A stretch of DNA of 64,000 nucleotides from an archaeon (lineage in GTDB: Archaea > Micrarchaeota > Micrarchaeia > Anstonellales > Bilamarchaeaceae): positions 47,193-111,192 of the forward strand of contig JAGVNI010000017.1 of NCBI GenBank assembly GCA_020053355.1, in the 5' to 3' direction. The notes under the pieces were generated by a model. It was not told the DNA's origin. It searched no databases and saw only the letters and a list, made by a program, of their open reading frames with translations. Position numbers and translations under genes: made by a program. Of the stretch, positions 1 to 8,890 are shown piece after piece. Position 1 is the stretch's first letter; every line of letters begins with the position of its first letter.

Positions 1-712
1 CCCCAAGTATTATGAAATCAGTCTCGTTGCCATAGCGGGCGCGGGCCGAATCAAGCGCGAGTGGCAGGCTTGACAGCTCCTGCGGCGTCCCGTCCGGCTC
101 GGTGTGGATTGTGATTAAGGTGAAATCGAACGAAGGGTCGTTTGCAGCCTGGAATCTTGCGATGAAGGGCTCCCTCTGGAACAAATCCGCGGTGCTTCCC
201 TCCGGCGGGTCGGTGAATGTGAAGTTCGAGCCGGCCAAGAGGCGTATCGTATCAGTGTTATAGATGAAAGCGTAGTTCTCCTTGCTGGATGTGCGGCCGA
301 GGCGCGGGCTCATTGTCGCCGCGTATTTCGGGCCGGGAAGCATATTGATGCGCTCGAGATAGATGGGGAGGGTCGTTTCGGTGTCATCGCGGAACTCCTG
401 GACTGCCAGGATGTCGAAATTGCGGGCGGTTTTCGCAAGGACGTCCATGACCTCCGGCTTCGACCGTTTCGACTCCCCGAAAACCTGGATGTTGAATGTC
501 GCTATCCGGATAGACAGGTTTGTTTGCCCGGGCGGGGTTTGCGGCTCATCTATCTGAGGAATCGTGCTGTTTTGGGTATTGTTCTCCGTAGGGACGACCG
601 GGGGTTTGGATTGCTCTGGCGGCCAAACGCCGGGTAAAAGCACTACGGCAACCAGCGCCAGGACCAGCAACCCAATCATCAGGGCATAAACGCGCTTGCG
701 CCTTCGTCCCAT
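1..712 (-). CDS. Endonuclease/exonuclease/phosphatase (EEP, DNase I-like) family protein, membrane-anchored, partial
   Basis: Reading the minus strand from the ATG at 712 gives an open frame that runs off the left edge of the window (about 237 codons seen). Residues 1-8 are basic (MGRRRKRV) and a hydrophobic segment follows at about 9-27, so this is a signal anchor or signal peptide; a Pro/Asn/Gln-rich linker comes next. The EEP fold then starts with IRIATFNIQVFGES and DILAVQEFRD, which hold the Asn and Glu metal ligands typical of the family, and continues with a Y-F-I-Y-N strand and ITIHTEPDGT. The catalytic His/Asp C-terminal part lies outside the window. The substrate (DNA, RNA or phosphoester) cannot be told. 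The start is 3 bases from the stop of the upstream reductase gene, so the two are probably cotranscribed. Confidence 0.8.
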   Translation of the reverse strand, partial: MGRRRKRVYALMIGLLVLALVAVVLLPGVWPPEQSKPPVVPTENNTQNSTIPQIDEPQTPPGQTNLSIRIATFNIQVFGESKRSKPEVMDVLAKTARNFDILAVQEFRDDTETTLPIYLERINMLPGPKYAATMSPRLGRTSSKENYAFIYNTDTIRLLAGSNFTFTDPPEGSTADLFQREPFIARFQAANDPSFDFTLITIHTEPDGTPQELSSLPLALDSARARYGNETDFIILG

Positions 713-714
713 CC

Positions 715-2079
715 CTACACCGAGCCTGCGCCCCTCTGCACCACTTCGCTGAGGGCCGGGTGGATATGGACCGTGTTGATTATGTCGTTCACATGGCACT
801 TGCCGGCCTTCATGGATACTAGCACCTCATGAAGGAGGGTGGACGCTTCGGGCCCGATGATATGGCAGCCGAGGATTTTGCCTTCATAATCCGCGATGAA
901 TTTCACGAAGCCGTCATGCTCTCCGAGCGCCTCGCCCATGCCGGTGTCCTTGTACATGTATTTCCCGACAAGGTAATCCTCGCCCTTCACTTTCAGCTCC
1001 TGCTCGGTAGCGCCCACACCCGCGACCTGCGGATGCGAGAACACGCCGTGGGGCATCGCCGTGTAATCCACCTTGTGGCGATGGTCCGGCGTGAGGATGG
1101 AGATTGTCACGTATTCCGCTTCGAGATTGGCGGAATGCTTGAAAAGGTATTTTCCGGCGATATCGCCGAATGCCCATACGCCCGGCACGTTGGTCTCCAT
1201 GTATTCGTTCGTCTCGATGTAGCCGTGTTTGTTAATCTTGATGCCGCATTTTTCCACCTGCAATATGTCCGAATTCGGGACGCGCCCTGTCGCTATAAGG
1301 AGGTCGGTCCCTTCGAACGCAGTCCCGTCCGCGCCATAAACCACAATGCGTTTGCTGTCCTCGCCCCCTCCGCCTTTCATCTCCGCCTTCTTCACGGCGA
1401 ACGACAGGCGCACAGGGTATTCCTTGGAGAACATTTCGGTGAATTTCTGCGAAATCTCCTCGTCCTCATCAGGCAGCAATTTCACGTTGCGCTGGAGAAT
1501 CTGGATTGACGAACCCATGGAGCCGAAGAAATGCGCCAGTTCGCATGCGATGTAGCCGCCGCCGATAATGATGAGCTCTTTCGGGAGCCCCTCCGCTTTG
1601 AGGGCCTCGTCGCTCGTCATGTAAGGCACTTTGTCCAGTCCATCTATTGGCGGGATGGCAGGGCGGGTTCCGGCTGCGATGACGATTTTCTCCGATGTTA
1701 TCTCGCCGCTTTTTACCTTGATGGTTTTGGGGCCGCTGAAAACGCCACGCTCCCGGAAAAGCGTGACGTTCTTGATTTTCCTCAGGTTGGCCTCGATGGA
1801 AGCGGCATCCGCATCCACGGTGCGGGCGCGGGCCATCACTTTCTTGAAGTCAACGGAGTATCCGGTGACATTCACTCCGAATGAACCCGCCTTCTTTAAC
1901 ATCTGGACGACGTCTGCGCTGTGTATCAGTATCTTGGTCGGGATGCACCCGCGGTTGAGGCATGTACCGCCCATCGGCCCTTCCTCCACTATTGCCACGC
2001 TCATGCCGCGTGCCGCCGCTGCGGCAGCTACATCCAGCCCGGAGCCTGCCCCGATGACTATAAGGTCGAATTTCTGCAT
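715..2079 (-). CDS. Pyridine nucleotide-disulfide oxidoreductase, class I (dihydrolipoamide dehydrogenase / mercuric reductase-like)
   Basis: 454 aa, the usual length of the family. The N-terminal FAD-binding motif is DLIVIGAGSGLDVA, and the redox-active disulfide motif GGTCLNRGCIPTK (CxxxxC) follows near residue 40. A second nucleotide-binding motif, IIIGGGYIACELA, lies near 170, an FAD-binding ATGRVPN / WAFGDIAG pair comes in the second half, and the dimerisation domain ends with HIHPALSEVV, which holds the His-Glu catalytic pair. The protein should use NAD(P)H and FAD to reduce a disulfide or metal substrate. No 2-oxoacid dehydrogenase subunits are nearby, so lipoamide may not be its substrate; thiol or redox stress control is possible. 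It overlaps nothing and precedes the EEP gene by 2 bases in the same direction. Confidence 0.88.
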   Translation of the reverse strand: MQKFDLIVIGAGSGLDVAAAAAARGMSVAIVEEGPMGGTCLNRGCIPTKILIHSADVVQMLKKAGSFGVNVTGYSVDFKKVMARARTVDADAASIEANLRKIKNVTLFRERGVFSGPKTIKVKSGEITSEKIVIAAGTRPAIPPIDGLDKVPYMTSDEALKAEGLPKELIIIGGGYIACELAHFFGSMGSSIQILQRNVKLLPDEDEEISQKFTEMFSKEYPVRLSFAVKKAEMKGGGGEDSKRIVVYGADGTAFEGTDLLIATGRVPNSDILQVEKCGIKINKHGYIETNEYMETNVPGVWAFGDIAGKYLFKHSANLEAEYVTISILTPDHRHKVDYTAMPHGVFSHPQVAGVGATEQELKVKGEDYLVGKYMYKDTGMGEALGEHDGFVKFIADYEGKILGCHIIGPEASTLLHEVLVSMKAGKCHVNDIINTVHIHPALSEVVQRGAGSV

Positions 2080-2163
2080 GGGGGGATTTGAACGGAGAAA
2101 AATATAAGCGCTTGCGATTCCGGGAAACTTGGGTGGGCAATTCCCATAGAGGGCGGGATTGGG

Positions 2164-2733
2164 TTATCCGGGGTCGGCCTCGGATTCGCAATTGGCCCTC
2201 CATTCATCATCCGTTATGTACGCGCACAGCGAAGAGTTAGCGCTAATCACTGCGAGCGTATCGATGCATCTGGCCCTATCATGCGAAGTCCTGTTTTCGC
2301 AGTACTCTTTTCCAAAGATTGTTAAGCAGTCGGTATAATTACGGTCTTCCAAGGCAAAGCAGACAGACACATTGCCGGTGTTTAAGGCGATGACAGTGAG
2401 GCAGTAAGGGTCTTCTTGGCAGAGGGAAGGGTCGGAGTAATAGATAGCGTAATCGGTATGACATGTCAATTGCGGGGAATAGAAATCGTGGGGTTTAACG
2501 CTGTTGCAATCCCGGATTGCCCAATCCGGTATTTCATCGCAGACATCGGGATTTTTGAGCCTGACCGCGGCGTCTGAAACGCAATCGCTAATCCCGCACC
2601 TCTCGGTAATGCCGGCTAGGTAGTAATTGGATAGATTGCAGTTTGACAGTTCCTTGGCGACTTCCGGAGGGTAATTAGTGCAACCGAGCAATAAAGCGCA
2701 GGAAAGGGCAAGTAAAAACATGGATTTTGCCAT
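2164..2733 (-). CDS. Cysteine-rich putative lipoprotein with four internal repeats
   Basis: 189 aa from the ATG at 2733. The open frame continues upstream, but this start begins a clear signal peptide: MAKSMFLLALSCALLLGC, a lipobox with the lipid-modified Cys at about 18. The mature part is full of cysteines arranged in a recurring unit of the form (N/D)-x-S/D-(L/V)-C followed 8-12 residues later by a second C: NPDVC...DC, DPSLC...YC, NVSVC...DC, NSSLC...NC. This spacing suggests stacked helical or small disulfide-bonded repeats exposed outside the cell. I do not recognise a named family. The gene stands between the geranylgeranyl reductase and the disulfide reductase on the same strand. Confidence 0.7.
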   Translation of the reverse strand: MAKSMFLLALSCALLLGCTNYPPEVAKELSNCNLSNYYLAGITERCGISDCVSDAAVRLKNPDVCDEIPDWAIRDCNSVKPHDFYSPQLTCHTDYAIYYSDPSLCQEDPYCLTVIALNTGNVSVCFALEDRNYTDCLTIFGKEYCENRTSHDRARCIDTLAVISANSSLCAYITDDEWRANCESEADPG

Positions 2734-2791
2734 GCCTTCTTGTTGCTGTAGCGAGAATAAAAAGCGGGCAGACCGCACAGGAATGACGCCA

Positions 2792-4006
2792 TCAGGCCAG
2801 GAGCGCGCGAAGGAAGAACAGCGGGTCCACCAGCCGCTTATGGTTGGACGGGTTGAGAATTGCATCGCTGATCACTCCCCGCACCTCCTTGCTCCGCTTG
2901 GCCTTGCCTATCACGAGGTTCATGAGGAATTTGCTGTTAGCCATCCTCTGCATCCGGTGGTTGGTGTCTATCTCGTTCCCGATTCCGGCCCAGAGGGCTT
3001 TGGGGTAATTGGAAAGAGAGGATTCTGTGAAATCGTTATTCTTGAACGCTTCGAGTATCGCCTGGGAGGCGCATTTCCCGCTTGTGAGCGCGTTCCCGAT
3101 TCCTTCTCCCGTGAAGGGGTCTATCAGGGATGCCGCGTCTCCGACAAGGACATAGCCGTCCCCGGCGAGCTTCATCCGCTTCGATGCCAACGGGAGCAGC
3201 CAGCTCTTAATCTCCGTCGCGCGTTTCGCGTTTTGGAAGCGGGGCTTGAAGACAGGGTGGTTCTCGATGATATCCTTCATGATTGCTTGCAAATTAGCCC
3301 TCTTCTTCTTCATATCAGATACGACCATGCAGAGGCCGACATTCGCCCGTTTTCCGGGAAGCGGGAATATCCAGAAATAGCCAGGGACAGCGCTGTCGAC
3401 AAAATGGAGCTCTATCTTGTCTCCCATTCCTTCGACGCCCTCATAATAGCAGCGGATGCCCGCATGCTGGTGCGATTCATCGTTGTTGTAAGCGCCGAGC
3501 TTCCTCGCTGTGATGCCTCCGACACCATCCGCGCCGACTACGACCTTTGCCCGGAACTCATGCTCCTTGCCATCGAAGTTGCCCTTGACGCCCACCACCC
3601 GGCTTCCGTCGAATAAGAGGTCAGTCGCGAAGAAGCCCTCGATGGTTTTTGCCGCCAATGACTTTGCATGCTGGAACAGGACGTTGTCGAACACCTCGCG
3701 CCTGCACACGAAACCGGGCGCCTCCGAACCAGATGCCGAAGGAATGGGCGCGACCGTTCCGTTCGGGGAAGAGAACGTCACTCCGAACATGTCCTGGTGC
3801 TCGACCGACTTGAATGAATCGAGAAGCCCGAGTTCGCGGAGCACGCCCACCGAGCGCCCGCTAATGCCGTCCCCGCACACCTTCTCGCGCGGGAATTTCG
3901 CCCTATCCAGCAGGAGGACCTTCTTCCCTGCCTTTGACAGGAAAGCGGTCGCGGAAGAGCCTGACGGCCCCCCGCCTATCACTATGACATCGAATTCTTC
4001 AGCCAT
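2792..4006 (-). CDS. Geranylgeranyl reductase family FAD-dependent oxidoreductase
   Basis: 404 aa, matching archaeal digeranylgeranylglycerophospholipid reductases, which saturate the isoprenoid chains of membrane lipids. Visible motifs are the N-terminal Rossmann FAD site VIVIGGGPSGSS, the PREKVCGDGISG segment that carries the conserved Cys near residue 44, VVGADGVGG in the middle, the YFWIFPLPG segment typical of the family, and the second FAD motif VLVGDAASLIDPFTGEGI. The start at 4006 is close to the divergent kinase gene, with one AT-rich promoter region between them. Other flavin monooxygenase-like roles are possible, but the motif set fits GGR best. Confidence 0.88.
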   Translation of the reverse strand: MAEEFDVIVIGGGPSGSSATAFLSKAGKKVLLLDRAKFPREKVCGDGISGRSVGVLRELGLLDSFKSVEHQDMFGVTFSSPNGTVAPIPSASGSEAPGFVCRREVFDNVLFQHAKSLAAKTIEGFFATDLLFDGSRVVGVKGNFDGKEHEFRAKVVVGADGVGGITARKLGAYNNDESHQHAGIRCYYEGVEGMGDKIELHFVDSAVPGYFWIFPLPGKRANVGLCMVVSDMKKKRANLQAIMKDIIENHPVFKPRFQNAKRATEIKSWLLPLASKRMKLAGDGYVLVGDAASLIDPFTGEGIGNALTSGKCASQAILEAFKNNDFTESSLSNYPKALWAGIGNEIDTNHRMQRMANSKFLMNLVIGKAKRSKEVRGVISDAILNPSNHKRLVDPLFFLRALLA

Positions 4007-4057
4007 TGCGCATCACCGCAAAACTCGATTAATAAATCAATAGTGGTATTAGGATTT
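4007..4057. promoter_or_regulatory. Divergent promoter region between geranylgeranyl reductase and kinase genes
   Basis: The 51-base gap is AT-rich (aataaatcaatag near 4030-4043), in contrast to the GC-rich flanks. The box lies about 26 bases before the ATG at 4058, which fits a leaderless archaeal transcript for the plus-strand gene. No separate Shine-Dalgarno is visible for that gene. Confidence 0.45.
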
Positions 4058-4552
4058 ATGCTTATAATCGTTTGCGGGCTTCCGGGAAGCGGCAAGACCA
4101 CCCTCGCCACCATCATCTCGAAGAAGCTCCCGGCGGCGCATGTCAGCAGCGACATAACGCGCAAGTCCATGTTCCCCGCGCCGAAATACAGCGAAGAGGA
4201 AAAAGCGGCCGTATATGGAAGGATGGCTGATGAGGTTGGCATGCTTCTTGGGCAGGGGCGGGACGTGGTGGCGGATGCGACGTTCTACCGCGCAACCGAA
4301 CGCGGAAGATTCCTGGCGGTTGCCAAAGAGGCCGGCACGGAAGCGTTCATCATCATGACAACACTTTCCGAGGAAGAGACGAGGAAACGGCTTTCCCGCA
4401 GGAAGAAAGGGGGCCCCAGCGATGCGGACTTCTCGGTTTATTTCAAGGTGAAGGGGATTTTCGAGCCGGTTACGGAGAGACACCTGGTCGTGGATTCGTC
4501 GCTGAACAACCGCGATAAGGAAAGGGTCGTACGGGGGTTCGTTGGTCGTTGA
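4058..4552 (+). CDS. P-loop kinase of the AAA_33 / COG0645 type
   Basis: 164 aa from the ATG at 4058; an in-frame GTG at 4043 would add five residues but sits in the promoter box. The protein opens directly with a Walker A loop, MLIIVCGLPGSGKTT, followed by HVSSDITRK, DVVADATFYR and a lid-like RKRLSRRKKGG segment, as in small nucleoside or sugar kinases. The stop is followed within one base by the start of an aminoglycoside phosphotransferase-like gene. In many bacteria homologues of these two proteins are fused into one chain (APH part first); here they are separate and in reverse order. The substrate is unknown. Confidence 0.8.
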   Translation: MLIIVCGLPGSGKTTLATIISKKLPAAHVSSDITRKSMFPAPKYSEEEKAAVYGRMADEVGMLLGQGRDVVADATFYRATERGRFLAVAKEAGTEAFIIMTTLSEEETRKRLSRRKKGGPSDADFSVYFKVKGIFEPVTERHLVVDSSLNNRDKERVVRGFVGR

Positions 4553-4553
4553 C

Positions 4554-5528
4554 ATGGAAAGCGGGGACATTGCAGGGCTGGCCGGATTGGTTGGGGCGGA
4601 ACTTGTTGAAACGCACATCTCGTGGGTCCTGATTGGGGAAACCGAAGTCTTCAAGATAAAGAAGCCCGTGAAATTCTCGTTCCTCGATTTCTCCACGCTT
4701 TCCCGCAGGAAGTTCTTCTGCGAGGAGGAAGTGCGCCTGAACCGCCGGCTTTCCCCGGATGTCTATCTCGGCGTAGTGCCGATATCCAAGGCAGGCGGGG
4801 CTCTCGCGTTCGGCGGCAATGGCGATGCCATCGATTATGCTGTGCGGATGAAGAAACTGGACCGCGGGAAGATGATGGATAGGCTGGTCGCTGAAGGCAA
4901 GGTCACGGCTGACGATGTCAAAGGGCTCGCCATACAGGTAGCGGCGTTCCATAAGAAAGCCGAGGTCGCCGGGGGGGAGTTCGGCTCTCCAAGCCTCGTC
5001 AACTCGCAGGTAGCCGACCTGACGAATCACCGTGGAACGATAGAGAAGGCATGCGGCCTGGGGTCATGGGTGGACGAGATAGTCACGCGCTCGGAACGGT
5101 TCATCAAGAAGAACGAAAAAGTGTTCCGGAAGAGGGTGAGCGACGGAATGGTCAGGGACTGCCACGGGGACTTGCATACGAGGAATGTCTTTTTGCAAGG
5201 CGGGAAGGAAGGCACCAGGATAACTGACTGCATCGAATTCAATAGGGATTTCCGCTGCATCGACGTGGCGAGCGATGTCGCCTTCATGGCCATGGATTTG
5301 GATTACTGCGGGCGGGAGGACCTGTCCAGTGCGTTCATCGATACATACGCATCCGAAACAGGGGACTCTGAACTCGAAACCGTCCTTCCCCTATACAAAT
5401 GCTACCGGGCGAACGTGCGGGCCAAGATTGCAGCCATAGGGTGGGGGATGGGCGGCGGAAAGGAGGAGGAGCGGCAGGGGATAGACAGGTATACGCTGCT
5501 TGCCGCGAAGTACGCGAAGGGGTTGTGA
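4554..5528 (+). CDS. Aminoglycoside phosphotransferase-like (APH/COG2187) family protein
   Basis: 324 aa from the ATG at 4554, one base after the stop of the P-loop kinase gene. The kinase fold is seen from ETEVFKIKKPVKFSF (N-lobe lysine), through RDCHGDLHTRNVF, the Brenner motif with catalytic Asp, to ITDCIEFNRDFRCIDVASDVAF, the metal-binding part. Such proteins transfer phosphate from ATP to small molecules; most in this group are not resistance enzymes. Tight coupling to the kinase gene suggests that the two act in one pathway or complex. The CDF transporter gene starts 1 base after this stop, so three genes form one transcription unit. Confidence 0.8.
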   Translation: MESGDIAGLAGLVGAELVETHISWVLIGETEVFKIKKPVKFSFLDFSTLSRRKFFCEEEVRLNRRLSPDVYLGVVPISKAGGALAFGGNGDAIDYAVRMKKLDRGKMMDRLVAEGKVTADDVKGLAIQVAAFHKKAEVAGGEFGSPSLVNSQVADLTNHRGTIEKACGLGSWVDEIVTRSERFIKKNEKVFRKRVSDGMVRDCHGDLHTRNVFLQGGKEGTRITDCIEFNRDFRCIDVASDVAFMAMDLDYCGREDLSSAFIDTYASETGDSELETVLPLYKCYRANVRAKIAAIGWGMGGGKEEERQGIDRYTLLAAKYAKGL

Positions 5529-5529
5529 T

Positions 5530-6438
5530 ATGGCTGACGATTCGATGCGAGAGCTGGGGCGGGCCTTCCTGGTCACTTTGCTTGTGCTGGTAATCCAGCT
5601 CGCGGGATGGCACTATTCGAACAGCCTCGCGCTCCTTGGCGACAGCGCCCATGTGTTCTCCGACCTGATAGCATTCGGCGCATCGCTCTCCGCCATATGG
5701 CTGGCAATGCGCTCGCCGACTGCGCGCCGGACGTTCGGGTTCCATCGCGTCGAAGTATTCGCCGCGCTCTTCAACGGCATCCTGCTGGCCCTTATGGCGG
5801 TTGTCATCGCATATGAGGCATTCCAGAGGTATGGCACCGGCTATTCGGTCAGCGGCGTCCCCATGCTGTTCACATCCCTAATCGGGCTTGCCGGCAACTT
5901 ATATGTCGCATACCACCTCCAGCACGAGGAGAACCTGAACACGAGAAGCGCGTTCATGCATGCCGCAGGCGATGCCTTATCCTCGGTCGGAGTCCTCCTG
6001 GGTGCAATCATCATCATATTCACAGGCCAGTATATCGTCGATGTCGCCGTGAGCGTCCTGATTTCCGGAATCATCCTCTTCAGCGCTTACACCGTCCTGC
6101 GCGGCTCGCTTTCCATCCTCCTCGAATCGGCCCCGTACGGGGCGGAGACGCACCGGATAGAGGAATCCGTGCTTAAGGTGTCCGGCGTCCGGGGCGTCCA
6201 TGACATCCACGTATGGCGCTCATGCTCGGAGTTCGTCTTTGCAATGATGCATGTCGAAGCGGACAACATCCAGCTGATTGATGCCCGCGTCATCTCGATG
6301 CAGATCGAGGAGAAGCTCCATCATGAGTTCGGCATAACGCACTCCACAATCCAATTCGAGCCTTATGGGTGCTCGTGCGAAAGCCAGAAATCATGCAAGA
6401 TGCTCGAGCACAGGAAGAGCAGGAAACACCAGCATTGA
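5530..6438 (+). CDS. Cation diffusion facilitator (CDF) family metal transporter
   Basis: 302 aa with start ATG at 5530, right after the stop of the APH-like gene. Six membrane segments are predicted from hydrophobicity. The two intramembrane metal-site motifs are DSAHVFSD (HxxxD, TM2) and HAAGDALSS (HxxxD, TM5), which in characterised CDF proteins favour zinc. A ferredoxin-like cytosolic domain follows (VRGVHDIHVW...). The chain ends in a Cys/His-rich tail, CSCESQKSC...H..H-Q-H, that could sense or pass on metal. The protein exports divalent cations such as Zn in exchange for protons. Confidence 0.9.
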   Translation: MADDSMRELGRAFLVTLLVLVIQLAGWHYSNSLALLGDSAHVFSDLIAFGASLSAIWLAMRSPTARRTFGFHRVEVFAALFNGILLALMAVVIAYEAFQRYGTGYSVSGVPMLFTSLIGLAGNLYVAYHLQHEENLNTRSAFMHAAGDALSSVGVLLGAIIIIFTGQYIVDVAVSVLISGIILFSAYTVLRGSLSILLESAPYGAETHRIEESVLKVSGVRGVHDIHVWRSCSEFVFAMMHVEADNIQLIDARVISMQIEEKLHHEFGITHSTIQFEPYGCSCESQKSCKMLEHRKSRKHQH

Positions 6439-6522
6439 CGGGGGTTTCCGCGCCGGGAAAGCCGCGCATCCGCCCAAACCGAAGATTTTTATCCTTTAAG
6501 CGCATTCCCCTTAACGATTTTC

Positions 6523-6888
6523 ATGAAAATGGATGGAGAGACAATCGGGCCAATGATTGGCGTGGCGTTCTTTGTGCTGTTTTTCGGATGCATGATAGTC
6601 TCGATGTTCGGGGACTTGATATTCCGCTTCGACTTCGCCCCGGCATCCGGAACCACGACTGGATATATCTCCTTCCAGGAAAAAAGCGGCATCTACGGCC
6701 TCGACATGGTCTGCTGGAGGGACACGGTCTACAGCGACTGCGAGGTTTTCGACCCCAAGGGGAATACATACGAGCCGGGAAGGTACCAGATGAGCTACGA
6801 GTGCTCACGGTTCGTCTGGGCGTGGGAAGCGTCGAGCGAGTGCTGGATTGTGAACGCCACGAGAATCGGCGAGATTCCGGCGAACTAG
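6523..6888 (+). CDS. Small single-pass membrane protein of unknown function
   Basis: 121 aa. A short polar N-terminus is followed by one hydrophobic helix at about residues 10-35 (IGVAFFVLFFGCMIVSMFG), then an exposed beta-rich domain with four cysteines (MVCW, DCEVF, YECS, ECWI) that could form two disulfides. An AT-rich promoter (tttttatcc near 6486-6494) precedes the start. No family recognised. The stop codon overlaps by four bases the stop of a convergent gene on the other strand. Confidence 0.65.
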   Translation: MKMDGETIGPMIGVAFFVLFFGCMIVSMFGDLIFRFDFAPASGTTTGYISFQEKSGIYGLDMVCWRDTVYSDCEVFDPKGNTYEPGRYQMSYECSRFVWAWEASSECWIVNATRIGEIPAN

Positions 6889-7226
6889 AAGAGCCTGGCG
6901 AACAGCGAGCGGAGCCTTGCCCAGAATGTCTCCGGATTTGAACCGCAAGGCGCTCCAACTATTACCTTCTGGGTGATATCGGATGAATCCCGCCTCGCGA
7001 ACCTTTGGGTAATCGCGTCCTCGTCCCACATGGAATGCGCCGGCTTAGGCGTAACGTCGGTCTCCCAGCACATGTCACCGGCCTTCGGATGGGGATTCCG
7101 GTCAGGCGCGGGCTTCGATTTTCCGAGCCGTGGCAGCGTCTCGCCGCCCACCCTTTTGAGGCACTCATCCGACAGCGGCTCCGGCGCAATCTTGATTGTC
7201 CGGATTGGGAGTTTTGGACCCCTCAT
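6885..7226 (-). CDS. Hypothetical protein downstream of purH
   Basis: 113 aa reading frame starting 11 bases after the purH stop in the same direction and ending in a four-base overlap with the convergent membrane protein gene. It fills the whole gap between those two genes, which supports it being real. Composition is polar with basic and Pro residues in the first half ([17 protein letters not shown]) and a hydrophobic/basic C-terminal helix ([13 protein letters not shown]) that could be amphipathic. No domain recognised; an overlapping plus-strand frame also exists, so the call is tentative. Confidence 0.5.
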   Translation of the reverse strand: MRGPKLPIRTIKIAPEPLSDECLKRVGGETLPRLGKSKPAPDRNPHPKAGDMCWETDVTPKPAHSMWDEDAITQRFARRDSSDITQKVIVGAPCGSNPETFWARLRSLFARLF

Positions 7227-7237
7227 TGGATAATACC

Positions 7238-8788
7238 TCAGTGCCGGAAGTGCCGTATTCCGGTGAACACCATCGCTATCCCGTGCTCATTCGCGGCCTT
7301 GATGACATCCTCGTCGCGGATTGAGCCCCCGGGCTGGATTATCGCGGTTATGCCCTGCTTCGCGGCATATTCTATGCCGTCCCGGAACGGGAAGAATGCG
7401 TCGCTCGCCATCACGCACCCGCGCACATCCCCGCCGTAATCGCGGGATATCATGGCCGCGAGCTTCTCGGCGTCGATGCGCTTCATCTGGCCCGCGCCGA
7501 TTCCGACGACGCGGTTCTCCCGCGCGAAGATGATGGCGTTCGATTTCACGTATTTCACGATTTTCCACGCGTAAAGCAGCGCCTTCATCTCTTTTTCGGT
7601 GGGCTTGCGGTTCGTGACGACCTTCGTATGCTCTAGCAATTTCACGTTAGCGTCCTGGACGAGAAGGCCGCCGAGTATCGAGCGGTATTTTCGGTAAGGC
7701 ACGCGCTTCATGTTCACGCCGGGCGTTTCCATGACGCGCATGTTCTTCTTCGCCCGCAGGACGTCCAGGGCCTTGTCGTCGAAACCGGGCGCGATGATGA
7801 TGTCCACGAAGCGGCTCGTGATTTCCCGGGCAAGCGGCTCGGTCACCCTGCGGTTCAGGGCCACCACGCCGCCGAATGAGGCCTCAGGGTCGACGGCTTT
7901 GGCTATCTTGAAGGCTTCTAGGATGTCCTCTGACGACGCCACGCCGCAGGGGTTGTTGTGCTTGACTATGACGCCGGTCGGCTCGTCGAATTCGCGTATG
8001 AGCTTGAATGCGGCATTGCAGTCCAGGATGTTGTTATACGATAGCTCCTTGCCCTGCAGCTGCTTCGCGTCCAGGATGGAAGGGTTCCTTGACTGCTCGT
8101 CGCGGTAGACTGTCGCGCGCTGGTGCGGGTTCTCCCCGTAGCGGAGCGTCTGCTTCATGCGGAATGTGAGGTTCAGGTATTCCGGGAACTCGTCCTGGTA
8201 GCCGAACGCCTTCCTGAAGAACTGCTCGATGAATACGTCGTAATGCGAAACGTGCTCCCATGTATCGAGGGCGAGCCGCTCCAGCATCTTATCCGAGAGC
8301 CACCCGCCCGACTTCTTCATTTCCTCGACAAGGTTGTGGTAGCGGGAAGGCCGGCAGACTACGGCGACATGGCGGTAGTTCTTCGCCGCGGCTCGCAGCA
8401 ATGTCGGGCCGCCGATGTCGATGTTCTCGACGATTTCCTTCATCGGGGGGTTCTTGCGGACAGTGTCTTCGAACGGATAAAGGTTGACCACGACGAGGTC
8501 GATTAATTTGATGCCGTGCTTCTTCACTTCGCCCATGTGCTTCTTGTTGTTGCGGTCTGCGAGGATGGCGCCGTGGATTTTCGGGTGCAGCGTCTTCACG
8601 CGGCCGTCCATCATCTCGGGAGTGCCTGTGAAGTCGGAGACCTCTATGACCTTGATGCCTTCGGCGCTAAGGTGCTTGGCAGTGCCCCCGCTGGAAATGA
8701 TTTCGACCCCGATTTCCTGGAGGAATCTGCAGAGTTCCACGACGCCGGATTTGTCATACACACTTACCAGTGCCCTACGGACTTTCAT
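7238..8788 (-). CDS. purH: Bifunctional AICAR formyltransferase / IMP cyclohydrolase PurH
   Basis: 516 aa, full length for the bacterial-type enzyme that carries out the last two steps of IMP synthesis. The N-terminal MGS-like cyclohydrolase domain starts [17 protein letters not shown] and includes [24 protein letters not shown]. The transformylase domain contains [20 protein letters not shown] and [12 protein letters not shown], the folate and AICAR site elements, and ends [20 protein letters not shown]. Most archaea with de novo purine synthesis use the unrelated PurP and PurO instead, so a complete PurH is noteworthy. purM lies about 34 kb away in this window. The enzyme needs 10-formyl-THF, in line with the folate gene at 47457. 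Confidence 0.95.
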   Translation of the reverse strand: MKVRRALVSVYDKSGVVELCRFLQEIGVEIISSGGTAKHLSAEGIKVIEVSDFTGTPEMMDGRVKTLHPKIHGAILADRNNKKHMGEVKKHGIKLIDLVVVNLYPFEDTVRKNPPMKEIVENIDIGGPTLLRAAAKNYRHVAVVCRPSRYHNLVEEMKKSGGWLSDKMLERLALDTWEHVSHYDVFIEQFFRKAFGYQDEFPEYLNLTFRMKQTLRYGENPHQRATVYRDEQSRNPSILDAKQLQGKELSYNNILDCNAAFKLIREFDEPTGVIVKHNNPCGVASSEDILEAFKIAKAVDPEASFGGVVALNRRVTEPLAREITSRFVDIIIAPGFDDKALDVLRAKKNMRVMETPGVNMKRVPYRKYRSILGGLLVQDANVKLLEHTKVVTNRKPTEKEMKALLYAWKIVKYVKSNAIIFARENRVVGIGAGQMKRIDAEKLAAMISRDYGGDVRGCVMASDAFFPFRDGIEYAAKQGITAIIQPGGSIRDEDVIKAANEHGIAMVFTGIRHFRH

Positions 8789-8890
8789 GAAGATGCCTCC
8801 ACCTGAAACTACCGCGTGTTATAACTTTAGAACCAGTTAATAGATATACGCTGGCGGATTAAAAAGGTTATCCCAATCAGAAAAAAGCAT

